Positions 46,101 to 55,557 of a DNA stretch of 64,000 nt are shown here, piece after piece. Numbering within the stretch: the first letter of the stretch is position 1; each line of letters opens with the position of its first letter. Position numbers and translations under genes: made by a program. This DNA comes from Phytoseiulus persimilis. Lineage: Eukaryota; Arthropoda; Arachnida; Mesostigmata; Phytoseiidae. The notes under the pieces were generated by a model that made no database searches, was not told the origin of the DNA, and worked only from the letters and a program-made list of their open reading frames with translations. The stretch lies in contig CM075101.1 of the NCBI GenBank assembly GCA_037576195.1, forward strand, positions 35,340,001 through 35,404,000. The letters are read 5' to 3'.

Positions 46101-47419
46101 ACGAAACCAATTACCAAGTCGGCGCAAAATGGTTCGCACCCTGCTGGGAGCCAATTTGCTGGCAGCAGCACCATCGAGCTTGATGCTGAGCTGGCCGGCC
46201 CATCGGTAAGGCTGCTACCGACACTTCGAACCCATCGTGGGGGACAGCCTGTCCGACGTGTACTTCAGCAATTCCTCAACCGGCTATCCTGTGGGCGAAG
46301 GCCTCTGTGCGACATCAACGTCGGAAAACCCTGAGCTACACATGGATCAAGCCAGCATCAATCAACTAATCATGTCAACGTGGAGCACTGATCCGACTAC
46401 ACCGTTTCATTCACCGACATTGATCTTCCCGCCTGTAGTAAAGGGAACTTAGAGATGTTCGGGTTCCCGTCTCTGAGCCTGGTTTGACACTTGTCATCAA
46501 AGTCGTTGTGTTTTTCTGCTCGTGACACATTCCCATGTTGTTCAGCGTGCCGGATACATTTTTCCCTCCGAAAAAGCTACTCAGCGATAACGCTGTGTCG
46601 TATTTCCAAGAAATGTGGCCGGAAAACCCCAAGATGATCTGAAACAAACCAAAACTGAAGAGGGAGGGGAGAAACCCTGTTTCTCTGGATGCGTTCCTCT
46701 CCTGATGTTTGGGAAATCGTGGGATGAGGAGCGACTTTCAATCGGCCACCGGCAAATCGAGGTTCGAGATCGGGGCAAGCACGCGAGGTTGAATTCGAAT
46801 CGAAGATGTAACCGGAGATGTCACCAAGGTCATCGGAACCACGAATGGCAGAAGAACCCTTCCGACATCCGAATCGCATTCTTATGTCCCTGTGGTCAGA
46901 GGGGAACAGATTCTCCGAATTTTCGGATTCCACACCTCTAACTCCGGATTCAATCATCAGCGAACAATGAAAATGCCATCTGAAGCCGTTGCGAACGAGC
47001 GCCAGCAGCGCCAGCGCCGTAGAAGTCGAAGATTTCTTTTTTTATAAACAGAACATAACCGAGCGCCTTCTCAGCTACCGATAGGAGGAGTCTACATACT
47101 GGCTCCGCCTGGTTCTTGATCGGCGCCGAATGTTGACGCTCTTGTTAGTTCGTCACAGGTGTCGCTCTAGATGAGGACGTCCGTGAAGCGACACTTCCTC
47201 GCTGGAGATTGTTTCTTGCGTCGAGAGAGTGGTAGTTCCACCGAAGTTTGGAAGTTGTGATCCTCTGTGTCGGTGAGATCAGGCGAAAACCTGAGGCCTA
47301 GCTCCTTGTCTTTCGTGTGAAGATCGCCTGACTCAACTGCTTCGATTCGAAGCCCCTAATAACCGAAGGACAAGGAAGGAAGTAACTGAGTGTGCCAGAA
47401 GATTATTGTGTCAGTGACG
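43121..47419. other. Gene-poor stretch upstream of Msx
   Basis: No supported gene. ORFs such as plus 44705-45169 (154 codons) lack motifs. This stretch is expected to hold regulatory DNA for the homeobox gene, but I cannot identify sites. A possible donor (CATCG|GTAAGG at about 46204) ends an open stretch starting at ATG 46130, without further support. Confidence 0.3.
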
Positions 47420-47753
47420 ATGGATCTCAGTTGCTCAACAACGAGCAAGGAGAGTCGGACGCCCTCCCCCGAACGAGAAACTTCCTCTGAAGAACGTCCT
47501 CCGCCCAAATTGAGCATATTCTCAGTTGATTCAATTCTGGCGAAAAAACCCGAATCGCCCCCTCCGTCGTCTCCGGAAATTCACGTCGATGATCTCAGTA
47601 GTTCCACTCCGTCGCCGCCACCGCCACCAAATCCGTTCTTACCTCAAGTATACCCCCTGTTGCCCACTGGCATCGGCTCCCCGGTTTTACCGAATCCACA
47701 GAGCTTAAGTGCCAGTTGGATGGCTTCACCTTTCGCCAGTCAACTTCTCTCAG
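47420..47753 (+). CDS. Msx: Msx/Drop homeobox gene, exon 1
   Basis: This exon encodes the N-terminal 111 residues of an Msx-class homeodomain transcription repressor. The start at 47420 (MDLSCSTTSKESRTPSP) is preferred; an in-frame ATG at 47390 would add ten residues. Residues 31-41 (LSIFSVDSILA) are an engrailed-homology-1 (eh1) motif, which in Msx proteins recruits Groucho/TLE co-repressors. A Ser/Pro-rich, low-complexity stretch follows. The exon ends at CAG|GTGAGA (donor 47754) in phase 1, and the first two bases of exon 2 complete a Gly codon. The three exons join to a 239-residue protein, short for the family, whose members are often 250-500 residues. Expected role: nuclear factor in dorsoventral neural, muscle and appendage patterning, from known Msx/Drop biology. 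Confidence 0.88.
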
Positions 47754-48802
47754 GTGAGATTTTCACCGTTCTCCTGAGCTTTCATTTCCGCTGGAGTGTT
47801 CGGTCTGGCTCCATCGTTTCGCTGATGTTCCGAAGGTTCGATCCAGCAATCTTCCGGGATGATCCCGTTGGGCTGGTTAGCTCGAGAAATCGATAAGTTT
47901 CACCAAAAGTTTGCTTCCACCCATAGGACGATTGGTTTCGTTCGAGAGATGTGGAATTCACCAAAACTACTCAGAGATCGCGGTAGCTGGGGCTTTCAAT
48001 TCGCGACTTTTGAAAGCGGACCGGGAAACAGCTCCGAGGATTGCTCTTTAGCTGGAAAGCGTTTCCTCGCACCCACCGTGAGTGGTGTCGTTGTCGAGCA
48101 ATCTGGTGTTCGACGGAAGACAGGTCAAACTGCACTAAGAACAGCAGTGACAGAACATTAGTGAGCAATTAAGTCCTTAGGAAGGACGGTAGAGTTCTGA
48201 ACATCGGCCGTAAAGCCATTCGGCCATTATCAGCTGTAAATCTTCGCAGAGTCACTTGCGAGCTCCATGCGGTTCGAACGAGATCACCGAGAGCGATGAT
48301 ATGTGTTTGGATCAGCGGTGAACAGGCCTATCGTAGTTCCTTCGTAGCGCTGAGTTTCCTAATCGACCCAGGATTTCGGGTAGTTGGCGAAGGTCTAGTT
48401 GCCGTGGCCGGGGAAACTTCTACGGCATTTCCTCGAAAATAATGGGAGCCGTACAGACCAAGGGCGTAGGCGGTAGACAGCTGGTATATGGCCATCCACT
48501 CGCGCTGTGAGTCCCCGCTCGGCATAGCATCATTGTGGCAATGCTGACCCCGGCCGTGATTTTCGATCTCTAGTTTCGAGGAAGTAGAGAAATTCCCAGC
48601 AAGCTCGGCGGCGCTCGATATTTCAGCCGCGTGAATCCAGCTCAATATGAGTATTTTTTAATCACGTAGAGTCTGTACTTCCGGTGGTTCCCTTTCTGTG
48701 ACTGAAAACTGGGGGACCCTCTGACCGGAAGGGATTTTGATCGCACTGGGCTTCTTCTCATGTACATGTGATGCCGGCATCAGACCACGTGCGTTGTTAC
48801 AG
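47754..48802 (+). other. Msx: Msx intron 1
   Basis: 1,049 bp, GTGAGA...TTGTTACAG, phase 1. Only short unsupported ORFs are seen within it. Confidence 0.75.
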
Positions 48803-49023
48803 GCAGCGCAATGCTCCAGCAACTGCGACTGCAAGCCCTCACACAAGGACCAGCAGTGCCAGTCCGGTGTCAGTTGAGGAGACATAAGTCGAACCGTAAG
48901 CCGAGGACTCCGTTCACCACTCAACAACTCCTTTCGCTGGAAAGGAAGTTCCGTGGCAAGCAGTACCTGTCGATAGCAGAAAGAGCCGAATTCGCGAATG
49001 AGCTCAAGCTCACGGAGACCCAA
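48803..49023 (+). CDS. Msx: Msx/Drop homeobox gene, exon 2
   Basis: The acceptor GTTGTTACAG lies at 48793-48802. The exon encodes a short linker and homeodomain residues 1-44: [20 protein letters not shown] begins the domain and the helix-2 region is [20 protein letters not shown]. The N-terminal arm NRKPRTPF and the LSIAERAEF block are diagnostic of Msx. The exon ends exactly at homeodomain Gln44 with donor GTAAGT at 49024 (phase 0). Splitting between positions 44 and 45 is a known recurrent intron site in homeobox genes. The basic run [11 protein letters not shown] just before and in the arm likely contributes to nuclear import and minor-groove contacts. Confidence 0.95.
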
Positions 49024-49212
49024 GTAAGTAATTAGATCACTGAACACCCGTGAGTCGATCGAGCTGACCAGCCTGCGGCCGGCCCCTCGTCAGGCTCTCC
49101 GTCATGTTCGGTGGGATTCTGGGTCAGATTTTGTCATTTGGTTCCGACACGTAATTCGCGAGGATTGCTCAGAGATCTCGGTTACGTTCTCCGTTCTGTT
49201 TTTGACCATTCG

Positions 49213-49490
49213 AGAATATGACTCACGGAATATCTCCAAACATACCTAAAATGATGATCAAAACGGCTCACTCCGAAGTATTCATCCTTTGGGCTTTCGG
49301 GAAGCCCAGACATGATCAGAACGATTCACTCCGGAAGTATCCCGGAACATTACCAAGTTTGTTATTAGAACCACAACCCCGCGAGTATCCCAAACAGGTC
49401 CCAAAAGTGTCTCATCAGAGTGATGGGGTCCAGGAATATCCGAAAGTCTCATCAAAAGTATGCTGAGAACCTCAGGCGTCTAGGAGTATC
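49213..49490 (+). repeat. Degenerate repeats in Msx intron 2
   Basis: Related phrases recur at irregular 30-60 bp spacing, for example CACTCCGAAGTATTCATCC, CACTCCGGAAGTATCCCGGA, GCGAGTATCCCAAACAGGTC and GGAATATCCGAAAGTCTCAT. They suggest a decayed minisatellite. Similar style, but not the same unit, as 3721-3960. Confidence 0.5.
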
Positions 49491-49724
49491 CCGATGAAGG
49501 GAAAAGCTGAAATTGCACCCTGTGACAGACGTGTAGTCTCCCATAGATGGGCGCCATTCTCGGGGATCGAAAATAAGACTGGGGGCCAGCTGATGGAACA
49601 TTTGGGATAGAATCATTATCATTATGTGTCTATGGCAGGATATTCCGCCTAATCCGGTTGGGGAGCGCGGACCTCACACCACTTGCTTCCAAGATCTGGA
49701 TTGACGATTGATAATATTTTCCAG

Positions 49725-49889
49725 GTGAAAATATGGTTCCAGAACCGACGAGCCAAAGAGAAGCGCTTGAAGGAGGCCGAAGTTGAGAAGCTTCGGATGT
49801 CGATGAGACAGCAAGCTCCCCAAGGTTCCCATTCGCAGATACTCCCTCTAAGCCTACAGCTACAACCTTCAACGTCAGACTTTTCGTGA
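49725..49889 (+). CDS. Msx: Msx/Drop homeobox gene, exon 3
   Basis: The acceptor ATATTTTCCAG ends at 49724. The exon opens with recognition helix [14 protein letters not shown] (homeodomain positions 45-58), including invariant Trp48, Phe49, Asn51 and Arg53. Msx proteins normally read RRAKAKR; here position 56 is Glu. The remaining tail, [15 protein letters not shown] plus a Gln/Ser-rich end (to DFS), is much shorter than in vertebrate Msx and lacks an obvious C-terminal conserved motif. The stop is the TGA at 49887-49889. The 3'UTR extends about 430 nt to an AATAAA at 50317. Confidence 0.95.
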   Translation: MKIWFQNRRAKEKRLKEAEVEKLRMSMRQQAPQGSHSQILPLSLQLQPSTSDFS

Positions 49890-50316
49890 GACTCAGCATA
49901 GGTGTAGCGATCGAATGATCGTTCCTCATCGGCGGCGCGACGTTGACAGCGTGCGGTGTGATTCCATGGGTGAAATGCTTGACCGAAACGTGCCTTGCCC
50001 TCTGCTGATTTGCAGTCAATGAAGCAGTTTGTCGAAAGGGCATCCGTTCCTATTTTTAGTTCCGGAAGGAGCGCACTTTCTTTCGTCCGACAGCGGCGGT
50101 TCATGTACACAGGCGCATAAACACACGAACACCCGCTGAAACTTGGAAATTTTATCATGTTGTATATACAGCTGTAAATAACGAACGGTCTACACGTCCA
50201 GTCACTGGATTCAGCGAAGCTATTCTGATGCAGATTGAATGTCCACACTGTTTTGTATTGTGAGGTATCTGGTGACTCATCGCTAGTAAGAATTTCAGAG
50301 AACCCGTTTCGGGAGC

Positions 50317-50322
50317 AATAAA
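50317..50322 (+). terminator. Msx: Poly(A) signal AATAAA of Msx
   Basis: This is the plus-strand AATAAA I noted downstream of the Msx stop. It implies a 3'UTR of about 430-450 nt. Confidence 0.55.
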
Positions 50323-50440
50323 TATAGTACAGATTGTGACGTGACAGTAATGCCGCGAACTCCTTCATCATGAAAACATCTTCCTACGAGTTAGTGTTTC
50401 GTCGGGACGCTAGATTTCCTTGAGCGTTCATTTCTTCCAG

Positions 50441-50910
50441 TTTTGACCTGTGGCCGGAGGAAGTGCACAGGTTCCACATCCCCTCATTCCACACACGGCG
50501 ATGCAAAAATGGTGAGTCCCTCAACCAGCAGCGCAGTATTTGTTTACCCTAGGGAATGGGGGGAACGACGAGGTGATTGGTCAAGGGAGAAAGGTGTGAC
50601 CGTGAAAGAGAAATTTCGATTCGACAATCCGCGATTGGGGCCGCTTGATTAGCGTCTCAATGTAATAAAAATCTATTTCGGAATTAATTACGAATGGCGA
50701 AAGAAAATTGAAAACATTTTGCAGCGGCTGCTGCCACTTGATTCGGCGGCGACTTCGACCGCGGCGGTGAAAAAGCAGAAGTCTTACCAGTGCGCTTCTC
50801 TAATAGAAATACACAAGCCGCTGGGCAAATTAAAGCCATTTTCTTCCGATCGCTCGGCAGCTTCCCTCGTCCATCCTACGGCTGCGAGGAGGAGAAACGA
50901 AGTTAGCTGA
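50441..50910 (+). CDS. Candidate two-exon small gene downstream of Msx
   Basis: The sequence 50441-50511 is bounded by an acceptor-like TTTCTTCCAG and a donor-like AAAATG|GTGAGT. A second acceptor, AACATTTTGCAG, ends at 50724. If spliced, the ATG at 50509-50511 is joined in phase to a 61-codon frame ending TGA at 50910, giving a 62-residue basic peptide (QKSYQCASLIEIHKPLGKLK inside). No family recognised. Alternatively the ATG frame reads through the donor to 50652. Splice signals are good but coding evidence is weak. Confidence 0.25.
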
Positions 50911-52585
50911 GGATGAGAAACTTCTTCGGCAGCTAAGATGATTCGAGTGAAACGAAGGTTTCCCGTAGTTATCAATCCCATTCCGTCTAAACGGGAAGAG
51001 CGAACGTCTCACAGAGCGCCCTCTCGATACGTTCTGCAGAATGCGGGATAATCATGTTCAGTTGTATCAAGCTTCGTTGCCCCGCTCGTCCGTACTGCGG
51101 AAGTCAACCTCTGGGAGCATAACCCATGTAATGGAGACGCGTTTCCGACGAGCCTCGTCTAGGGGTGGGAGATTAAATCATTCCAGCGGTGTCTTTCACT
51201 GTCAAGAGTGTTATCAGTTCCCCGCTGTTTTCATGCGGCTGCGGAAAGCCAGATTCAATATCGACAATGGGAGAAAATAATTCCTCATCACGAACCTCAG
51301 AATGCACTCAACGCCATGAACCCTGGAGAGGTATAATCTCCGAAACATGTTGGAAATGGGTGAGGGCGACTGGCAGAATCCCTGAGTTTCTTGAGGGACC
51401 CCTCCGCATACCCTGTGGACTTTCCGATGATTCGTTTCCAGTTCGGAGCTATCCGCCGCCGAATTTGGATTCTCCGATTTTTGCTCACGTTGCCTTATCT
51501 GATGAAGAGAAAGCTGCATGCCTGAGCGGCAAGACCGCCGAAAGCCAGAGCGGCAGCAATTCGAAAATAAATCCTCGGCGTTTACGACGCAGCGCGACCC
51601 AAAATCAAAGTAGTGCATCTCGGCCGTTTGCCACAGCTATCGAGTCTTGACCATCTGCTGGAGCGATCGAAATCGTAAAGGAGTAGCTACAACCTTTGAC
51701 GTTTCTCGCGGTCCTGGACACCTGATCTGATATGCAGGAATCATTACAGTCTCAGTATTCAACTTTCGCGACCCAGAATTGCTTCCTGATCAGTGACGAC
51801 TCGAAGAAGACGGTAGCCAGTGAGTACAAAGATGATGTCACTGCGTGTTCCGCCTTGTCCTCCCACTCGTGGTGCTCCGATTTAGAGAGACGAGGGAGAC
51901 CCCGATGCTAACCAGAGCCGCCTTCATTTCAACGATCGCCCGGTTAGCTGCTCCGCTCTGTCTAGGAGAGGGTCGCAGTGTTTCGGCGGGTGGCGATGCT
52001 TTATGCGTACGCTGCTTCCGATTCACTCGGCTGACTGACGCAGCGAGAGTCACATGTTTCTCGGGATCGCTGATTGGTGGGGTGAAATCTCTGAGGCAAT
52101 GATCGTTGGCGATGAGGAGGGGTTAGGGAAGCGTCGGAACTCCAGAAAAGGTATGTCTCGAGGTGCACACGTAGCGTGAACTCGGAATCCTTTCGAATGG
52201 TATCTATCTTGGGACGACGGACAAGGAAGGAAAAATATCAAAATTGGCAAGGGAAATGCGAATAGAGAACAAGGAGGCGCTCTGAAGGGGCGAGTGGGCT
52301 ATGCCCCTTCCCGAGGGAGATTTGAGATAATTCATCTTTGATTCCATCAACATCGTGTTTCGCAGCCTAGGAGGATGCCGCGGCGGGGCGATAGCTAACC
52401 GCAGAATGGGAGCCACATTATGACGATGACAGGAAGGAAGATACTCAATCGATGCAGAAGCACTGTTTCCCGTTTCATTCCGAGTTTTCTCGTCAGTAAT
52501 GGATTCATCGAGTTGGTCAGCCGTATGAGGGCACATTTGGAGCCGAACAACTTTACCGTTGTCTCAGAAGTGACACTCTCTTTGG
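50911..52585. other. No gene recognised
   Basis: ORFs up to 153 codons (plus 51189-51650) and an antisense 134-codon frame lack recognisable domains. Confidence 0.35.
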
Positions 52586-52830
52586 CTAAGGAGACTTCGG
52601 TCCTAGATCGTTTTTGACTTTCGACCGCACAGTCTCACGATTAACTCTGATTCCACGGCCGATTTTCCTCATTGAAACATCGCATTTTTGCGAACCCCTC
52701 TCTTCGAGCGCTTCACGGATTGACGTCGTGCCTGCGCGAGGGCAGTCCCTCTGTTGCCGAGCTCTCTGAGTCGCTGTGGGGCGTCGGACGCTGTTAGCTC
52801 CTGAACATGGACCATTCGAGCAAGCTCGCA
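52586..52830 (-). pseudogene. Tc1/mariner-like transposase N-terminal remnant
   Basis: On the minus strand, two frames together give RLRELGNRG... and then SMRKIGRGIRVNRETVRSKV followed by KNDLGPKSP. This matches the paired helix-turn-helix DNA-binding region of arthropod IS630/Tc1/mariner-type transposases, commonly RFKELG...SMRKIAR...SxRTVxRIVKNDLGLKPY. A frameshift separates the parts, a stop follows, and no DDE/D catalytic domain or termini are visible. Confidence 0.6.
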
Positions 52831-53444
52831 TTGTAGATTTCCTACCTCGTAAGGAGTTTCGTGGGAGAGACACGGCGGAGAGATTCGGATGTGATTCAAG
52901 CTTCGGACACATTGTCTCCAACTTCGGAGCGGTTATTTTCGTCATCCTGTCTTCAAAATTCCACCGACCAATCCAGATAGATGAATCGATGCACGAACGA
53001 TGCATCACACATCGAACATCGTCAGGAGGGCTTGTGCGAAGCTAGGAGAAATTGGGGCTCTGTTTGTTGTTTCGGCAACGATGAAGGGAATATAATCGGC
53101 TGCCGCAGGTATCACCTCCGCGCTCCATACGTCCCGGGCGCTGGCCAATCAGAGCAGTGGGTTCTTCCGGGCTCCATGGATCCAGCACCAGGAAAGCTCA
53201 GATTTCGTCCAAGCATACCCATTTGACGCCCCGAGACAACTCGGACCCGGCAGAGAAATCGGGTGAGTCTGTGAAGTTGAGGTGCAGTGCCGACATCCTG
53301 GCAACGAGAGTCTGTCTTTTAGAGTTCGTGCAGGCTGCTCATATCCGGATGTTCGCCAGGAAATCGCTCACAGATTCCGAAGAACTCGAAATACACGTGT
53401 CAGGATCTGGCCTCATCCATGGCTGAGCGCCGAAGAGCAATCCA
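52831..53444. other. No gene recognised
   Basis: Short frames only, up to the left target-site copy of the retroposon. Confidence 0.35.
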
Positions 53445-55557
53445 GGGTCCATTCTACCTTAGTTCGCTTCTGACCTTCGTGGAGAACGCACGTTTTTTCG
53501 TGAGCTCTGCTACTGGTTGCCGTATAGCATCGGGGGTATCGCACAAAGGTTGGCGGTCGCAAGACAACTACACGGAGCTGCGAACGGGCCGTGTAGGCCG
53601 ACTTGGAGCGAAGCTACGGTTATTGCCGTGAAGGCGGCTTATGAAGACGGCTGATCTTTTAGGGGATGAAAGGGGTCTGGGGAACGATGGCGAGCCTGAA
53701 GTGAGGGCCGCGGTGTCGAGAAAAAGGGGACCCGATGGCGTCATTACCCCAGAGAAGGACACGCCTAGGAGAAAAACGGGGGCGGAGGGAACAATCGGTC
53801 AGAAAGGCGAAACGAGCCAGGGGTCTATGAGACAGGGTGGGAAATCGAGGCAAGATAATGAGGCTGCCCAGAAAACGGCGAGCCAGGGGGCTGGACAGTT
53901 GAGGGGCAGCGACGATGCCCAGCTGGAGCACGAGATGACCCTCATGAGGAGATACACGGAGAAACTCACGAGGCTGAGCAGTGCTCAGAATACTAAAGTG
54001 GAGCTTAAAGACCTGGGTAAGGTCATGCCCTCACTTCACGGTAGGCTAGAAGCCAGTTTCAGGGAGGGTCTGGAGAGGGCGAAGAATGAGGGAGCTGCGG
54101 ATGCGATTCGGGCGAAGTCCGGGAGAGAGGAGGGGAAAATATGTTGCGATTGCGGGGAAAAGAGGAGCAGCGACGCGGCGAAATCCAGGGAGGACGAGGC
54201 GAGGGAGTTTGAGGAGAGGATCTCAACGGCGGTGACGCCAGAGGCCCGGCTGGGTCTCCTAGACCTTGAATGGCCTGAGGAGTGCTTCCAGCACGTGAGG
54301 CGAACTCCGGAGGAAAATTGGGCGAAGAAAAACATCAAAATGGTCATCTTCGGGGAGGGGGAAAAGTTGGAGGGAGGAATCTGGAGGGAGATCCGAGCAC
54401 AGTTTCCCAAGGTGGAGGATTAAAGCGGACTCGCTGCGGGAAGTGTCGCGGTCCTGAGGAGTTATGACGTAATGGAGGTTGTCGGAGAAGCAGGGTCCAA
54501 TCGGCCAGGGGGCACCAGAGTGCTCGTTGCCGGGATACTCAAGCAGGGGCAATTTGCTGGAGCGGAGACCCTAGGAATGCTGGAAAGGGCGCAGGGGAAG
54601 ATCCTGGAGGTGGCGGGAAACGGAGGTGAGCAACCAGACGTCTTTGTAGACCCGGCGTATCGAAACCAGCGGCTGCTGAGAGCTCTTGAAGTAGCATATA
54701 GGGCCGCAGGGAAGATCCATGGGGTGTCTGGGGCGCTGGGAGTTTGTTCGAAGGCTGGAGCAACCCTCTCGAGGCCGACGACAGGGAGCGAGCGCTCCCA
54801 GAGAGCGACGATAAGAGTAAAGGTTGGAGAAGGCCGAACCTTCGGAGAGGCTCTGCAGGGGCTCAGAGAGCATTGGGAGCCGGATGCGATGGACTTGAAG
54901 ATGCGAGGGGTACCGACGAAGGATGGGGAGGGAACAATTGAAGAGCCCAGATTACTCGCAAGGTACTTGGAAAGGATAATGATGGGGAAAACAGCGAGGG
55001 AGGAAGCAAGGAGGTCGCGGCTCGTCGCGAACTCCGGGACACGTCAGAGGGCAGAAGCGGGGGAAGAGGTCCGCTCGCAAGAGAAGGCCTCTGAGCCCGC
55101 GAGAGAGCTGACGGTCTCTCACGAGACAAGTGGAGCAATGGGGATTGGCTTTCTTCGGACGAGTGAGAATAGCGATTAGAGGGACACTGGCAGCTAGACA
55201 CCAGCACAAAACGGACAATGGCAGAGACGTTCACTGCAAACCACGGCACACGACAACGGTACACGTTCACCACATACAACACCACTCAAACACGCACATA
55301 GCTTGCCAGCAGTAGAGGAACGGGAGGAGTGAAGGGGAGAGAGAACGACTCCCGCTCTCATGAGTTCGAAGTAATGCTAACCCAGTTCCGTCCGTGAGAG
55401 CGGCACCTCCGCCCGAAAGCGGGGGTTCGGGAATCACCAGGTTTTTAGTGGGTTTGCGACTCCCACAGTATCGTGCTGGAGCTGTGGCATGGTCTGCATC
55501 ACGCATTTTTCTCCCTGGCCCCGGAAAAAAAAAAAAAAAAAGGGTCCATTCTACCTT
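53445..55557 (+). mobile_element. ORF1-only retroposon (half-LINE-like) with 16-bp TSD and poly(A)
   Basis: GGGTCCATTCTACCTT occurs at 53445-53460 and again at 55542-55557, immediately after a run of 17 A (55525-55541). This is a textbook target duplication plus poly(A) tail. The 2.08-kb body (53461-55541) has a roughly 180-bp leader, a 513-codon ORF1-type frame and a roughly 350-bp tail, but no reverse transcriptase or endonuclease. It therefore moved using enzymes supplied in trans, or is a derivative of a full LINE that lost ORF2. The mammalian HAL1 elements are the known analogue. The perfect TSD indicates a recent insertion. Confidence 0.85.
53641..55179 (+). pseudogene. Retroposon ORF1 (gag-like) protein with one in-frame stop
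   Basis: Two frames (53641-54423 and 54472-55179) are in the same register, and the 48 bases between them are open. A single TAA (54421-54423) therefore interrupts a 513-codon frame. The N-terminal 100 residues are Gly/Lys/Arg/Gln-rich. Residues about 100-215 are charged and helix-prone (EHEMTLMRRYTEKLTRLSSA), and a Cys cluster (ICCDCGEK) lies near 165. The second part has RVKVGEGRTFGEALQGLREH, resembling the domain of R1/Jockey-type ORF1 proteins (VKxxDGxSFADxLxxIR), then an Arg/Glu-rich tail. The CCHC zinc knuckles that normally end such proteins are absent. RNA binding and RNP formation are the expected role by analogy. Confidence 0.7.

Noticed and set aside
46130..46452. Possible exon with donor-like GTAAGG at about 46205 and frame to 46452
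   Set aside because: Two frames would have to be combined, and no partner exon or domain could be found.
49649..50371. 240-codon minus-strand ORF
   Set aside because: It is antisense to Msx exon 3 and its 3'UTR, where the homeodomain coding on the plus strand is unambiguous; the product shows no recognisable domain.
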